Shown piece by piece: positions 8,262-17,336 of a stretch of 25,808 nt of DNA. The stretch lies in the NCBI GenBank assembly GCA_032718475.1, contig JAUCBJ010006192.1, positions 1-25,808 on the forward strand. Direction: 5' to 3'. The translations under genes were made by a program, and so were the position numbers. The notes beneath the pieces were generated by a model. That model made no database searches. It was not told where the DNA came from and saw nothing but the letters and a program-made list of their open reading frames with translations. Within the stretch, counting starts at the first letter, position 1; the number at the start of each line of letters is the position of its first letter. The DNA comes from Nemertoderma westbladi. Its lineage: Eukaryota; Xenacoelomorpha; Nemertodermatida; Nemertodermatidae.

Positions 8262-9869
8262 CAGTGCCGGATTAACCTTAAGGCATATAAGGCACGTGCC
8301 TTAGGGCCAGCCGAAAATACGGGCCATTTTTTCTCAGCGAGTCATTACTGTGAAAAAAATATTTTTATCTGAAAAGTCCACATTTTTTCTCACTATAATT
8401 TGTAGAAAACAGAGAAAGAAGGTGCATCTTTCGACTACTTTCTATCCCTAAATTTGTGATAGAAAGTGCAAAATTCTAGCTCAGTCAACCGACAGGTGCT
8501 GTGTTATTAGTTCGAGATGGCAGGAAATTGGAGAATTTAATTTTATTTATTCGTGGGGAATTATTAAGGTGATATCGGTTTTCAACATTGAATTATTTTT
8601 TGACCTTAAAACTGCTCTTTTCAACAACATATATATTTCGGATATTTATGACTCTCTGTATAAAACAACCTTTTTATCAGTTTGTCGATTTTGACTTTTT
8701 TCATCACTAAATTCCCTACTACTATTTTATTTTTTACTAATTTCCATCAAACATATTCCAAAATGTTCAGCAGCTTTAGGACTGCTATCGTTGGTTTTGT
8801 AAAACATGGGCATTTGGATCTTCTAGAACCGATTTTGTAGCTGCTACACTTTATCTATCACAAAATATTTGATTCCCAAAATATAGCCCGGACATACTAA
8901 AACCTCCATAAATTTTTCAAAAACAATAATTTTGTGCTAAAATTTTCATAGAAGATGGCCTATATATCTAGGTCCATTTTTCCAAAGTCTTGGACCAAGA
9001 ACTTCAAAGCAGGTGGTATTACAGATCCTTAAACATGAGCTAATTTACATATAAATGCCTCAAAATTTATACAAATTTTGAAAAAAACCGACCTGCTCAA
9101 AAAGTGCCATATTTTTCGAACAAACGGTTTATGAAGCTGTCTATACTCAGTTTTCATAGTATATAAAAGATCACAGATCATTGTGTTAAAGCTTCAGAAT
9201 AGTAGCTTTATAAATAAAACAAATAGATTTGGGGCAATGGTCCCATTAATATATTAAAAATTAAAGCATGAGAAATTCTACCAAAACCATTACACTTTAT
9301 ATAGCAATGGTTTTATAGGCATAATATGCCGTTTAGTAATGTTACAATTCTTGATGAAATCTATTTTTGCAAAGTACTTATTATTAAAGTACTTAGTACT
9401 TATTTGAAATATTATAATACTAATTAATTTAATTAATTTGGCGGGGTAGCTCAGTTGGTTGAGCGCCGGGCCTGCAATCTATTGGTTGTAGGTTCAGCCC
9501 CGCCAGGGTCCACTCACCCTTTCATCCACTGGGGTCGATAAAATGAGTACCAGTTAAATAACTGGGAGCAAATCTTGGGATAGGAGTATCACCCACCCCT
9601 ACCATCGGGTAGCAGCTATCGAAAGAAGAGCCTTCGGGTCGCCTCCGGCTTCGGCCGATTGTTTGCGTTGCTTTTTGAATACTAATTACTATTAAATATT
9701 ATATACTAAAGAAAATACTTTATATTTCATTCTCAACATTTTCACAATTTCGGTTGTTTTTAGCAGCTTTTTCTTTTGAAAGGGTTTGCGGAAAAAGATC
9801 AATTTTCGGGCCATTTATGGAAATTACTAAAATGTGCCTTAGGGCCACCAGAGGCTTAATCCGGCACTG
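8262..9869. mobile_element. non-autonomous hAT-type DNA transposon, 1.6 kb
   Basis: The terminal inverted repeats are CAGTGCCGGATTAA at 8262-8275 and its exact reverse complement at 9856-9869. They are flanked on both sides by the same 8-bp sequence CTGCTGTG (8254-8261 and 9870-9877). An 8-bp duplication with CAG...CTG-type ends is the signature of the hAT superfamily. Subterminal motifs (GCCTTAGGGCC, CGGGCCATTT) recur near both ends. The interior is AT-rich with no transposase frame, so movement would have depended on an enzyme made elsewhere. A SINE sits inside at 9440-9677. The target is the gypsy LTR. Confidence 0.9.
9440..9677 (+). mobile_element. tRNA-derived SINE inside the hAT-type element
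   Basis: The head is a tRNA-like 65-mer: GGCGGGG (9440-9446) pairs with CCCCGCC (9498-9504) as an acceptor stem. The A box is TAGCTCAGTTGG (9447-9458) and the B box GGTTCAGCCCC (9491-9501). The T stem is degraded and the body continues for some 170 bp, including GGGGTCGATAAAATGAGTACC-type sequence. This is a retroposed SINE and not a working tRNA gene. An 11-bp repeat (aatactaatta) lies at 9678-9688 and at 9416-9426, the latter 13 bp away from the SINE head, so it is only a possible target duplication. Confidence 0.82.
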
Positions 9870-9877
9870 CTGCTGTG
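9870..9877 (+). repeat. right target-site duplication of the hAT-type element
   Basis: CTGCTGTG, identical to 8254-8261. Confidence 0.9.
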
Positions 9878-10736
9878 TGATCTAGAAGATAACTCGCCAT
9901 TGAAGTAATGTAGTGACCTGAAAATCAGATGACTTGAACAAAAATGTGTTCACTGTGGTCACATTTGATGAAATCTGCTTTTTCTGGTGGCCTGTAGGCC
10001 TACTGTATTATAGCAGTTTACATTTTTTGCATGGTAACAATGATTTATGTTATAAAAATATAGTTTTTTTGTATTTACTATCCATTTCAAATTTGAAAAC
10101 TGACTACCTATATTTTATAGATCGTTATATTTTGTATTATATTTATGTTCTAGAATAATGTATAATAATTATATTTTTTTCTAGAAATCTACAATGTTGC
10201 CATGATAACAATGATATATGTTATAAAATTGCAGTGCTTATGGAACTGTTACCAAAAAAAAATTTAAATCTAAAAAATATACAGTTTAGACCTACATAGA
10301 TATATTTATATTTCTAGATAGAATTAATTGAATAATAGTAATTGACAGATAACAGTAGCACCGTTACTAAGATATAATATAAAACTAAAAGTAATATTGT
10401 AATATACGATACATTGAACATTGCGTTAGAGTATGCTACGGCAAAGGCTACTGACCGGGCCCTAATCCCCAAAGAGTCCACCAGGGGATGGGCCAGCAGT
10501 TGCCAGGACAGACGCCGCGTTGCCCACCAGAATGGCCATGACACCTACATTGATTTTTGATTAGCGCTAGCTAATGTTCTGAAATTTGCTAATATTGTGT
10601 TCTACATAGAACACAATATTTTTTTGAAAAAAAAATGTTGTGATGAGGAAGTCAACGATGGTAATTTAGTTCTAAATTAGTCATAATTTACGCCTATAAA
10701 TGTCATAAAATTTTTTTGACTAAATGCGACTCAGAA
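9878..10736. other. AT-rich stretch, probably including the rest of the gypsy LTR
   Basis: No gene supported. Two diverged copies of a ~30-bp sequence (catggtaacaatgat... near 10031 and 10200) are present. A GC-rich patch at 10430-10555 is open on both strands (minus-strand frame with MAILVGNAASVLATAG), but I recognise no family and see no clear splice sites. Confidence 0.4.
10591..10620. repeat. 13-bp perfect hairpin
   Basis: AATATTGTGTTCT (10591-10603) and its reverse complement (10608-10620) are separated by 4 nt. A T-run follows on the + strand and an A-run after it, reminiscent of a foldback end; no function is claimed. Confidence 0.7.
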
Positions 10737-10884
10737 TCTAGAACTGTTCCCGAAATTTCGGCAATATTAGGATCACTCTGCTCCGGGAGTTTTAGAACAT
10801 GACGCCCATCTCTGGAACTGTTCCCGAAATTTCTGCAATATTAGGATCACTCTGCTCCGGGAGTTTTAGAACATGACGCCCATC
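10737..10884. repeat. two tandem copies of a 74-bp unit
   Basis: The units 10737-10810 and 10811-10884 differ at two positions only. Each contains CCGAAATTTC and GCTCCGGGAG. The high identity says the duplication is recent relative to the surrounding decayed DNA. Confidence 0.92.
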
Positions 10885-11211
10885 TCCACTATCATTCTAG
10901 TTTCAAAGCAAATCTAACTTCAAATATGTGAACTTTATTCATCTACTGTATAACATGGATTTATTTAAAATTTATTGAAAAATGGTATCTATAGTTTTAA
11001 AAAAAAGGCAGAAAAATATATATTTTTAAAAACACTAGCTACTGTACCTTAAAAAAACACTAGCTACCAAAAAGATTTACTAGCTACCATTAAATCGAAT
11101 GTCATCAAATCATATTCAAGAAAAAAAATTTCAAAAAAATGCCGTGGAAGTATCTAATTGATTATCAAAATTAGTCAAAAATCGTCACCCAAGCTTTACC
11201 AGTGCCACCAG
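10885..11211. other. AT-rich intronic or downstream sequence
   Basis: Homopolymer-rich, with a repeated ACACTAGCTAC phrase near 11030-11065. No coding signal. Confidence 0.5.
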
Positions 11212-11886
11212 TTATACTAGTGCCAAACTTGCCCTGATAGTTATTGTAGATCCACAATATCTTTTGAAATTTTCCATAGTCCTCAACAGATGAAAGATAT
11301 CATTATTTGATGCTTGTATGATCATTCGGTTTCTTGGATCGTGGATATTTTCGCCAAAATACATTATCATTCCCATTCCAACTTTCATTTTTTCATATTC
11401 GTGATCTATCAACTTCATTTGATCCCATCTGAATTGATTTTCTGAATCATAATTTATTAAACAAAATTCATACTGAAGTTGATTTGAAAAATAAATTGCT
11501 CGCAAACTGTCCCATCTCGAATCTGACGTTAACCAATTAACGAATTCTATTTTTTCAGTAAAGCTGTATATCGCAACGGCTTTATTTTTTCTATATTTTT
11601 TGTTTGACAGTAAATTCGCGCGATCCAACTTTTTATATCCAGGCCTGTTAATCAACGATTCATATAATGAGTAATCAATAACCCAAATACTTCGGCTTTC
11701 TAATTGGTCCTCCTTAAGAAGATGCTTGAATAGCATTTCTTCTCGTGAACGTTTAGTTAGAGAATTGGTTTTATCAGTGTCCGACTCGAATACGATATCC
11801 GATCCAATCGAACTCTGTGATGGGGAATAAAAATCAGACAATGTCGGTGCTGGTGTGGAAATCGATTCTTTATACATACCGTCCAT
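11212..11886 (-). CDS. 5' exon (or single-exon gene) of an unidentified host protein
   Basis: This 224-codon frame starts at an ATG with good context (AACAATGG) and is not similar to any retroelement. The first ~45 residues are Ser/Thr/Pro-rich and look disordered (SDFYSPSQSS). From about residue 50 it is a folded-looking segment rich in aromatic residues, with strand-like runs (SIWVIDYSLYESL, RAIYFSNQLQYEFCLI, MGMIMYFG) and a helix near the end (IFHLLRTMENFKRY). The frame meets a stop at 11212. Two phase-0 donor candidates precede it: a GC-type AGG|GCAAGT with exon end at 11233, and a weak GT at 11218. Joined in phase 0 to the minus-strand exon at 4140-3751, this would give a protein of about 350 residues ending in a PH-like domain. 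I do not recognise the family, and a stand-alone gene remains possible. Confidence 0.58.
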   Translation of the reverse strand: MDGMYKESISTPAPTLSDFYSPSQSSIGSDIVFESDTDKTNSLTKRSREEMLFKHLLKEDQLESRSIWVIDYSLYESLINRPGYKKLDRANLLSNKKYRKNKAVAIYSFTEKIEFVNWLTSDSRWDSLRAIYFSNQLQYEFCLINYDSENQFRWDQMKLIDHEYEKMKVGMGMIMYFGENIHDPRNRMIIQASNNDIFHLLRTMENFKRYCGSTITIRASLALV

Positions 11887-12794
11887 TGTTTACTCTATTA
11901 TTAGTTTCAGTTTTATTTCAAGTTTAATATTGTATGTACGTAGTACATGTACATTGTACACACATGTTACAGATTATTTACTATAGGCCTACTACATACA
12001 GTATTACCGGTACGTTGTTCATAATACAGTACTGTATAATTTATTTTCTTTAAATAATTCATAAAATGAAATGTTCTTATTCTAGAATATTGTTAATAAT
12101 GTTTCTAAGATATTAATAATCAGTAATTTCCACTGGTAACAACTAAAACTGCAAGGTACGTACCAGGGCCTTCTACGTACCAAAGTGAATGAATTATGTT
12201 TTGTATAGACAATTTAATATAAATGTTTAGCATATAAAATTGAATAGGCCCCTACGTCCAACACATATTTTTAGATTAAGGGTAAATTTAAATTGGTTAG
12301 GGGAAGTTGGTCATGGTCAGGCTCAAACTCCTAATGTTTCCATCATCTAAGAATAATCCTAGAGTCATCAAATCGAACTCAACTACATTTTTTACATTGT
12401 GCCGAAACTTATCAGTGTTCTGCTGGTGATATCCTCGTAACGCAGCAAAGTACCGGTACATCATTGCAGCGTTACAGCCATTTTGACTGAGTGTTGCTTA
12501 ATAGGCCTAACTCTAACTAATCACTATCTTAGTAAAAATAAACTTCTACAATACGTTTTGAGTAATCTCCATTAATGAATGCGATTGTATTCTGATTGTC
12601 AGAATAAATTTAGCCATTTACAATTTACATACTTGTGTGTAAAGTAGCACTTTACAGTGTGATGATCCGAGTGGCTTTGTTACACGAACGAACGTTAGTG
12701 AGTGAGTGAAAATAAAGCAACGAGGATCAGAATACTGTAAAGTACTTTGCAACAAGTATGACATTGTACAGTATGACGTAGTTTTATTCCAAAA
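11887..12794. other. AT-rich sequence upstream of the 11886 start
   Basis: It should hold the promoter of the minus-strand gene if 11886 is the first codon. A short palindromic run (TACGTAGTACATGTAC near 11937-11952) lies about 50-65 bp upstream of the start; no convincing TATA box is seen. The remainder shows no gene. Confidence 0.4.
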
Positions 12795-12799
12795 TTTTA

Positions 12800-13182
12800 C
12801 GACCAACACTAGAAGCAGCATGTTCTAATGAGCTGAGGAGCCGTTGGGCTCCCTCTAGTGATTCTGAGAGTACTCTTAAGTTATCAGCAAAGTCTAGATC
12901 AGTTAGGTACTTGGCAGGATTTCCTCGACTTCTGGAGCCAGTAGGTGGAGTTATCATCACATCATGGAGTTATCTGCTTCTGAGAAGGCAGTAGCCCTCA
13001 CAGTGATCTGCTGCCTCAGAGGCAAGAACCTCATACCTGTTGCTCAGCTGTAGTGTAAAGCTGGATCTCACACTTGGCTGTTGCAACAGAGAGGACCAGT
13101 CATGCCGCGGCAAGGCAGATTTCGTTGTTCTGCTAGAACGCAGACTAAGTCTTACCTTGGCCACAATAAGGCGGTGAACACT
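12800..13182 (-). pseudogene. RTE-B linker and RT motif C remnant with internal deletion
   Basis: AKVRLSLRSSRTTKSALPRHDWSSLL (13164 downwards) is the EN-RT linker. After a stop, the next recognisable codons are ITPPTGSRSRGNPAKYL and TDLDFADN (about 12950-12860), which belong to RT motif C and its lead-in. Everything between, including motifs A and B, is missing. A 10-bp direct repeat TGGAGTTATC (12946-12955 and 12965-12974) sits on the junction, as expected for a deletion through short homology. The catalytic FADD is FADN. Similarity ends near 12795. Confidence 0.75.
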
Positions 13183-14293
13183 TTAAATGCTGTAAAATGC
13201 TGTAAACACTGTAAATGTTTTACAGTCTTGTATAGAGCTCCTGTATTTCCTACGAAACAGGATATGGTCTATCTGGGACTTATGACCACTGCGTCCACTA
13301 TGAGTCCATAGCTTTCCAGTTCGCTTCTTGAACTGGGTTCCAGCCGAAAACAATCCATTTCCAGAGATAAAATTCTGAAGATGGACGGAATTTCGGTTAA
13401 CACTAATGCTATAGACCCAGGGCGATGTAGGTGATTGAAGCAGACTTGCATTAAAGTCTCCCAGGAATGTTAAGAATGCATGCTGATCCACTCCATCAGT
13501 AGCTGCTTGTAGATTGTGGTAGAAATTTCCCACCTCCTCTACAGGGGCAACACTAGTTGGAGAGTAGCACACAATCAGAACCGCCTTAGGAAACTTCTTA
13601 GCCAGTCTTCCAGAACATGAGAAGTGGCAACGGATGACGCGGTTAGAGATTTGGTCTATTTTGTCCAATGCTGCATGTGCAGTTGGATTCATCAATAGAC
13701 CAATTCCACCATTGCCACTATCATCTGCTGACGCGAGGGCGAGTCGCCAACCGCCCCCCATGTCCTTAATCAGAACCTCATCAGTCTGTCCAGTCTGCAT
13801 TCGGTGCTCTTGAACACCCACTGCGCTAAGAGAAAGCTTATCTGCCAAAGCAGTCAGCTCACCTTGTCGCATTGGGGACCCGAGTGTTAGGGTGTTTACT
13901 GAGGCTAGTCTAGTGACTAGCCTCAGATTCACCAATGGCGTTGTTGGTCGGGGTGGAACATGAGAGTAGCCTCCAACTCCAGAATCCCTCTCCCCATCAC
14001 AATCTGGCCTCCATGGTGACCCAGGGTTTGGGCCAGAAAGGTCATCAGGAAAGGGACTCAAAGAATTGTTGGCTGCTCTCTCTCCAGTAGGTGGTGAAAC
14101 AGGCAGCCGGTCAGGAGTTAACTGACGCCTGTGAGGAGGCCGATTGTGGTGCTCTTGAACACCCACTGCACTAAGAGAAAGCTTATCTGCCAAGGCAGTC
14201 AGCTCACCTTGTCGCATTGGGGACCCGAGTGTTAGGGTGTTTACTGAGGCTAGTCTAGTGACTTGCCTCAGATTCACCAATGGCTTTGTTGGT
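13183..14293 (-). pseudogene. RTE-B endonuclease (APE type), with internal duplication
   Basis: The frame contains the EN signatures of RTE proteins: TLGSPMRQGELTALADKL, VGVQEHRMQ, FLGDFNASL (metal and substrate-binding GDFN) and SQIDHILFRR near the end. EN nicks target DNA to prime reverse transcription. A 115-codon in-frame tandem duplication is visible: 13803-13948 and 14148-14293 are copies at 97% identity, so PLVNLR(L/Q)VTRLASVNTL...VQEH occurs twice. The frame is lost near 13220, where the expected linker (YRTVELDSDHR in relatives) is replaced by a TTTACAG-type short repeat; coding resumes in another frame at VHRLIVAKVRLSLR. Confidence 0.85.
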
Positions 14294-14395
14294 GAATTTT
14301 TTATTCACGGACCAACTAGTTTGACTGTTCATTTAGCCAATCTATTTACTTTTATCAATGTTCATGGTTACATTCCATGTGTCCCATTCCGGACA
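14294..14395 (+). mobile_element. LINE D, piece 1 (N-terminal RT region)
   Basis: The + strand encodes FFIHGPTSLTVHLANLF and FINVHGYIPCVPF, matching the region just upstream of the conserved IPLVKDKN/NYR block in the LINE family seen at 17337 and 23716. D is 5'-truncated here; a near-matching 8-bp repeat flanks it (see RTE-B). The right limit is approximate because CR1/L2-type LINE C starts within a few tens of bases. Confidence 0.7.
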
Positions 14396-14412
14396 GTTTA
14401 TCGCTCTCATCG

Positions 14413-15242
14413 ACGAAAATGGATCAACGCCGACGTGGAACTGCTGATCGAGAATTTCCGCTAAACTGTACGTATCAAAACGTTCGATCACTAACTGAGG
14501 AAAAGGCATTTACCGTTAGAAACGATATAGTCTCCGGGTTGATAGACATTGTCTTCCTGGTGGAGATTTTAAATAATTTAGAATTTCTAAACCTCGCCAC
14601 TCCGGATCACTACAAATGCGGCCACTCACTTCGTGAGAATCGCAATGGTGGTGGTATCGGTTTTATTGCTCACAAATCTGTAAAACTCAGAAGGATAGAT
14701 TCACTAAAATCCAAACATTGCGAATCGATGTTGCTTGCATCCAGTAAGGACCTGTTTATGGTTGTTTATCGGCCGCCATCATCTAAGAAATGCCCGACGA
14801 GTGTGACTGGGTTTAAACGAATCGTCGATGAAACAGTAGAAGAGATGTCTACAAGATTCGACACGATTACAATGATGGGCGATGTTAATATATGGCTCGA
14901 GGAAGACCAGTCTTTACTGGAAACACACGGTTTTGAGTTTCACGCGACAGGACCAACACACAATGATGGTCATACTCTGGATGTTATTACTAACCTAGGT
15001 AGCAAAGTATTCAATTTAGAAGTTGACCCAATTGATATCACTTTTAGTGATCACGCGCGAATGAGGTGGATTACTAAGTTATCTAGTGACCGGACTAGAG
15101 TCTCGCATGAAGAAAGAATACGTTTCTGTTCATGGAGAAATTTCAATGAAAAGGACTTCATTGTGATTTGAAATCCGAAGGACTGAATCAAATTAATAGC
15201 CAATGTAGCTTCGAATCTTGGATACAGAATTTGAAAGATATT
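14413..15242 (+). pseudogene. LINE C endonuclease domain
   Basis: From about 14460 the frame reads LNCTYQNVRSL and continues as an exonuclease-endonuclease-phosphatase-type EN: NGGGIGFIAHKSVKLRR, VVYRPPSS, MMGDVNIWL (equivalent of GDFN), GHTLDVITN, and FSDHARMRW with the catalytic SDH. The position normally holding the ETW glutamate reads LVEIL, so Glu is kept and Trp is lost. A one-base frameshift near 15165 (after EKDFIV) moves the frame; the alternative frame continues DLKSEGLNQINSQ to about 15240. EN would nick the target strand; with the breaks this copy is not expected to work. Confidence 0.82.
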
Positions 15243-15243
15243 T

Positions 15244-16611
15244 TTGAGAAACGCTCAACAAACTAATCCTCAACATACTAAACTAAGAGATGAGGACAAG
15301 GATACAATTCAACAGTTAAGAAAGGATAAGAGGAAGAAGGAGCTTGCTTTTAAGAAGGACCGATCAGATATCAATAAACTAGCACTTAATACATCACACA
15401 CATTACTCAAATTCTCTGATTTCTTCGTTGGAAAGGTTCGAAATATCGTAAAATCTTTTGACATGCATTGCGACTGCAGAAACTTACCGAAACTCTACGA
15501 GAAGCAGTTTGAGGAATTTTTACCCCTATCAGAGGCAGAATTGTCCAAACTGATCAAAAACATATCAAGCGCATCTTGTGAACTCGACTGTCTACCGACA
15601 CCCTTGTTCAAGTCTGTTCTACCAATTATTATCCGGCCGCTGACAAATTACGTGAATCTGGTCTTGTGTAAAGGAGAATTCCCTAGATTTCTGAAAGTGG
15701 CAGTTGTGAGGCCATTACTGAAAAAGCCGTCGCTGGATTCTGAATGTTTGAATAACTACAGGCCAGTCAGTAATCTAAGTTTTATCTCAAAGGTTATAGA
15801 GAAAGCGATTATGTTCAGAGCCAACCAACAGTTTGCCTTTCACTCCTCCCAGTCTGGATACAGACAGAATCACTCGACTGAAACCGTGAATCTTTTCTTA
15901 CATAGTCAGTTCCTGAAAGCAATGGAGAACAAAAATATAACTATCTGTGCATATATAGACCTAAGTGCTGCTTTTGACACCGTTAACCACGTGACTCTTC
16001 TATCTAAGTTAGAGACCGAATTTGGTTTCTCTGGGACTGCATTGAAATTATTGGGATCATACCTACATGATAGATACCAGCGAGTAAAAATCGAAGGGAG
16101 TACATCTGATATGGTACTGCTAGAAACGGGTGTTCCACAGGGCAGTATCCTTGGTCCTACCCTATTTAATGCGTACATGACAGACCTTTTCTGGCGTATT
16201 GGCCCGCTTGGATCCAAATCATCCAATTATGCTGATGATACCCAATTCTTTGCAACTGGTAAACCTCAAGATTTTTCTACCATTAAAGATAAATTGTCAG
16301 TGGCACTACATACTGCAGCATGTTGGATGGACAAGAATCACTTGCGAATTAATCCTGATAAAACAGATATAATTGTCTATGGGACTTCCCAGCAGTGCAA
16401 GAAGATTCCTGATGATTCCCAAATTTTAAATTTCCGAAGTTTCAGAATTCCTTTCTCAAGCCAAGTTAAGTGCCTGGGTGTAGTTTTTGATTCGCATTTA
16501 AAATTTAAAGAGCACATTGTGAGTACAGCAGCGAAAACTAAATACTACCTTCGCTCCCTGTACAAAATTCGATCGTACAGTATCTACCCAGATCCTCGCT
16601 TGAAACCTTAA
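15244..16611 (+). pseudogene. LINE C reverse transcriptase
   Basis: The 455-codon frame carries KFSDFFVGKV (55-64), NYRPVSNLSF (171-180), motif A YIDLSAAFD (237-245), motif B GVPQGSILGP (296-305) and motif C NYADDTQ (328-334), all with catalytic aspartates intact, then KCLGVVFDSHLKF. The segment before residue 55 is shortened compared with relatives. The frame is broken at 16609 (PRLKP, then TAA) by a frameshift. With EN at 14413 it formed one polyprotein that reverse-transcribes the element RNA at the nicked target. Confidence 0.88.
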
Positions 16612-17111
16612 CACACTCCTTTCATAACGAGTCGTCTCGATTACTCGAATGGAATCCTAAAGTCATCGGCTAAAACTGTACGGAGACGATTACAAACTGT
16701 GCAGAATAGCGCTGCTCGGTTGATCACTAATGTTCCGCGTTATAATGTGATTAATGGCTGCTATGTTTACAACTCTGCCTCAGCAATGTTGAGATCACTA
16801 CATTGGCTACCAATAGAATCCCGAATTGACTATAAAGTAGCCTGTGTAACATACAAGTGTGTCTCGGGGAACGCTCCCTTATATCTGAGACTGGATGTAA
16901 ACATACAAACAGATTCGCGTGTTCTCCGCTCCAATGACGTAATCAAACTAAACGTTCCGCATACGGTCAATGAGCAAGCGCGCAAGGCCTTCTACAGTAC
17001 TACAACACAGCGCAAGTCTGGAACTCCCCCCTACCCAGCGACATGAGATTCTGCACTGGAGGTATTAACTATGACACCTTTAAAAACAAACTAAAAACTA
17101 GTCTCTTTTAG
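16612..17111 (+). pseudogene. LINE C C-terminal domain
   Basis: After the break at 16611 the C-terminal part resumes as ITSRLDYSNGILK, VQNSAARLITN, LRSLHWLPIESRIDYKVAC and SGNAPLYL, all standard in CR1/L2 proteins. A further frameshift near 17000 hides the end; in the shifted frame the sequence reads AQVWNSPLPSDMRF and FKNKLKTSLF with TAG at 17109-17111, the usual end of this family. Confidence 0.82.
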
Positions 17112-17234
17112 TATTTTTCTCCAGTTTGTTTAGTGTATTATTATTAATTAAGACTTTAGAAGACTTTATTAAGAATTTATTAATGGAACAGGTATATAGG
17201 TACTGGTTGTTTTAATTAGGTTAGGTAGTTAGCT

Positions 17235-17278
17235 GCAGGCGCCCTGATAAGATCGCACTGATCCCTAAGGGCGCCTGC
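17235..17278 (+). repeat. 3'-UTR hairpin of LINE C
   Basis: GCAGGCGCCCT (17235-17245) and its exact reverse complement AGGGCGCCTGC (17268-17278) flank a 22-nt loop, 60 bp before the element's 3' end. A GC-rich stem in an AT-rich UTR suggests a structure the RT recognises when it picks its template, as is proposed for CR1/L2 3' ends. Confidence 0.7.
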
Positions 17279-17336
17279 AATAACAAAAATAAATTTGTTT
17301 ATTATTTTTATTATTTTATTTATTTTCTTTTATGAT

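Larger units (their letters stand above)
12795..14293 (-). mobile_element. RTE-B non-LTR retrotransposon, downstream part
   Basis: This carries the apurinic-type endonuclease domain and, after a large internal deletion, a fragment around RT motif C, ending near 12795. Its upstream end at 14293 stops at a codon that corresponds exactly to where the RTE-B 5' part at 24950-25690 ends, with a near-matching 8-bp repeat on both sides (TTGTTGGT at 14286-14293, TTGTTTGT at 24950-24957). I therefore read the two as one element split by LINE D and what later landed in D. Confidence 0.85.
14396..17336 (+). mobile_element. CR1/L2-type LINE C inserted in LINE D
   Basis: This holds a complete-looking EN-RT unit with 3' UTR, internally damaged. 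The clade follows from YQNVRSL in EN, NYRPVSNLSF, YIDLSAAFDTVNH, GVPQGSILGP and NYADDTQ in RT, and the C-terminal LHWLPIESRIDYK and FKNKLKTSLF. The 3' UTR ends in a T/A-rich short repeat near 17336, after which LINE D coding sequence resumes. No target duplication could be defined, which is common in this clade. Confidence 0.85.

Noticed and set aside
9440-9504. Functional tRNA gene
   Set aside because: Acceptor stem and A/B boxes are present but the T and anticodon stems are degraded and a SINE body follows.
9416-9688. Exact target duplication for the inner SINE
   Set aside because: The 11-bp AATACTAATTA repeat is present on both sides, but 13 bp of AT-rich sequence separates the left copy from the SINE head, so it may be chance.
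10314-10555. Host exon on either strand in the GC-rich patch
   Set aside because: Both strands are open for a short distance, but there is no recognised family and no convincing splice sites; left as unexplained.
12430-12480. Small inverted repeat GTAACGC...GCGTTAC near a possible minus-strand ATG
   Set aside because: The frame from that ATG stops within a few codons and the arms are only 7 bp.
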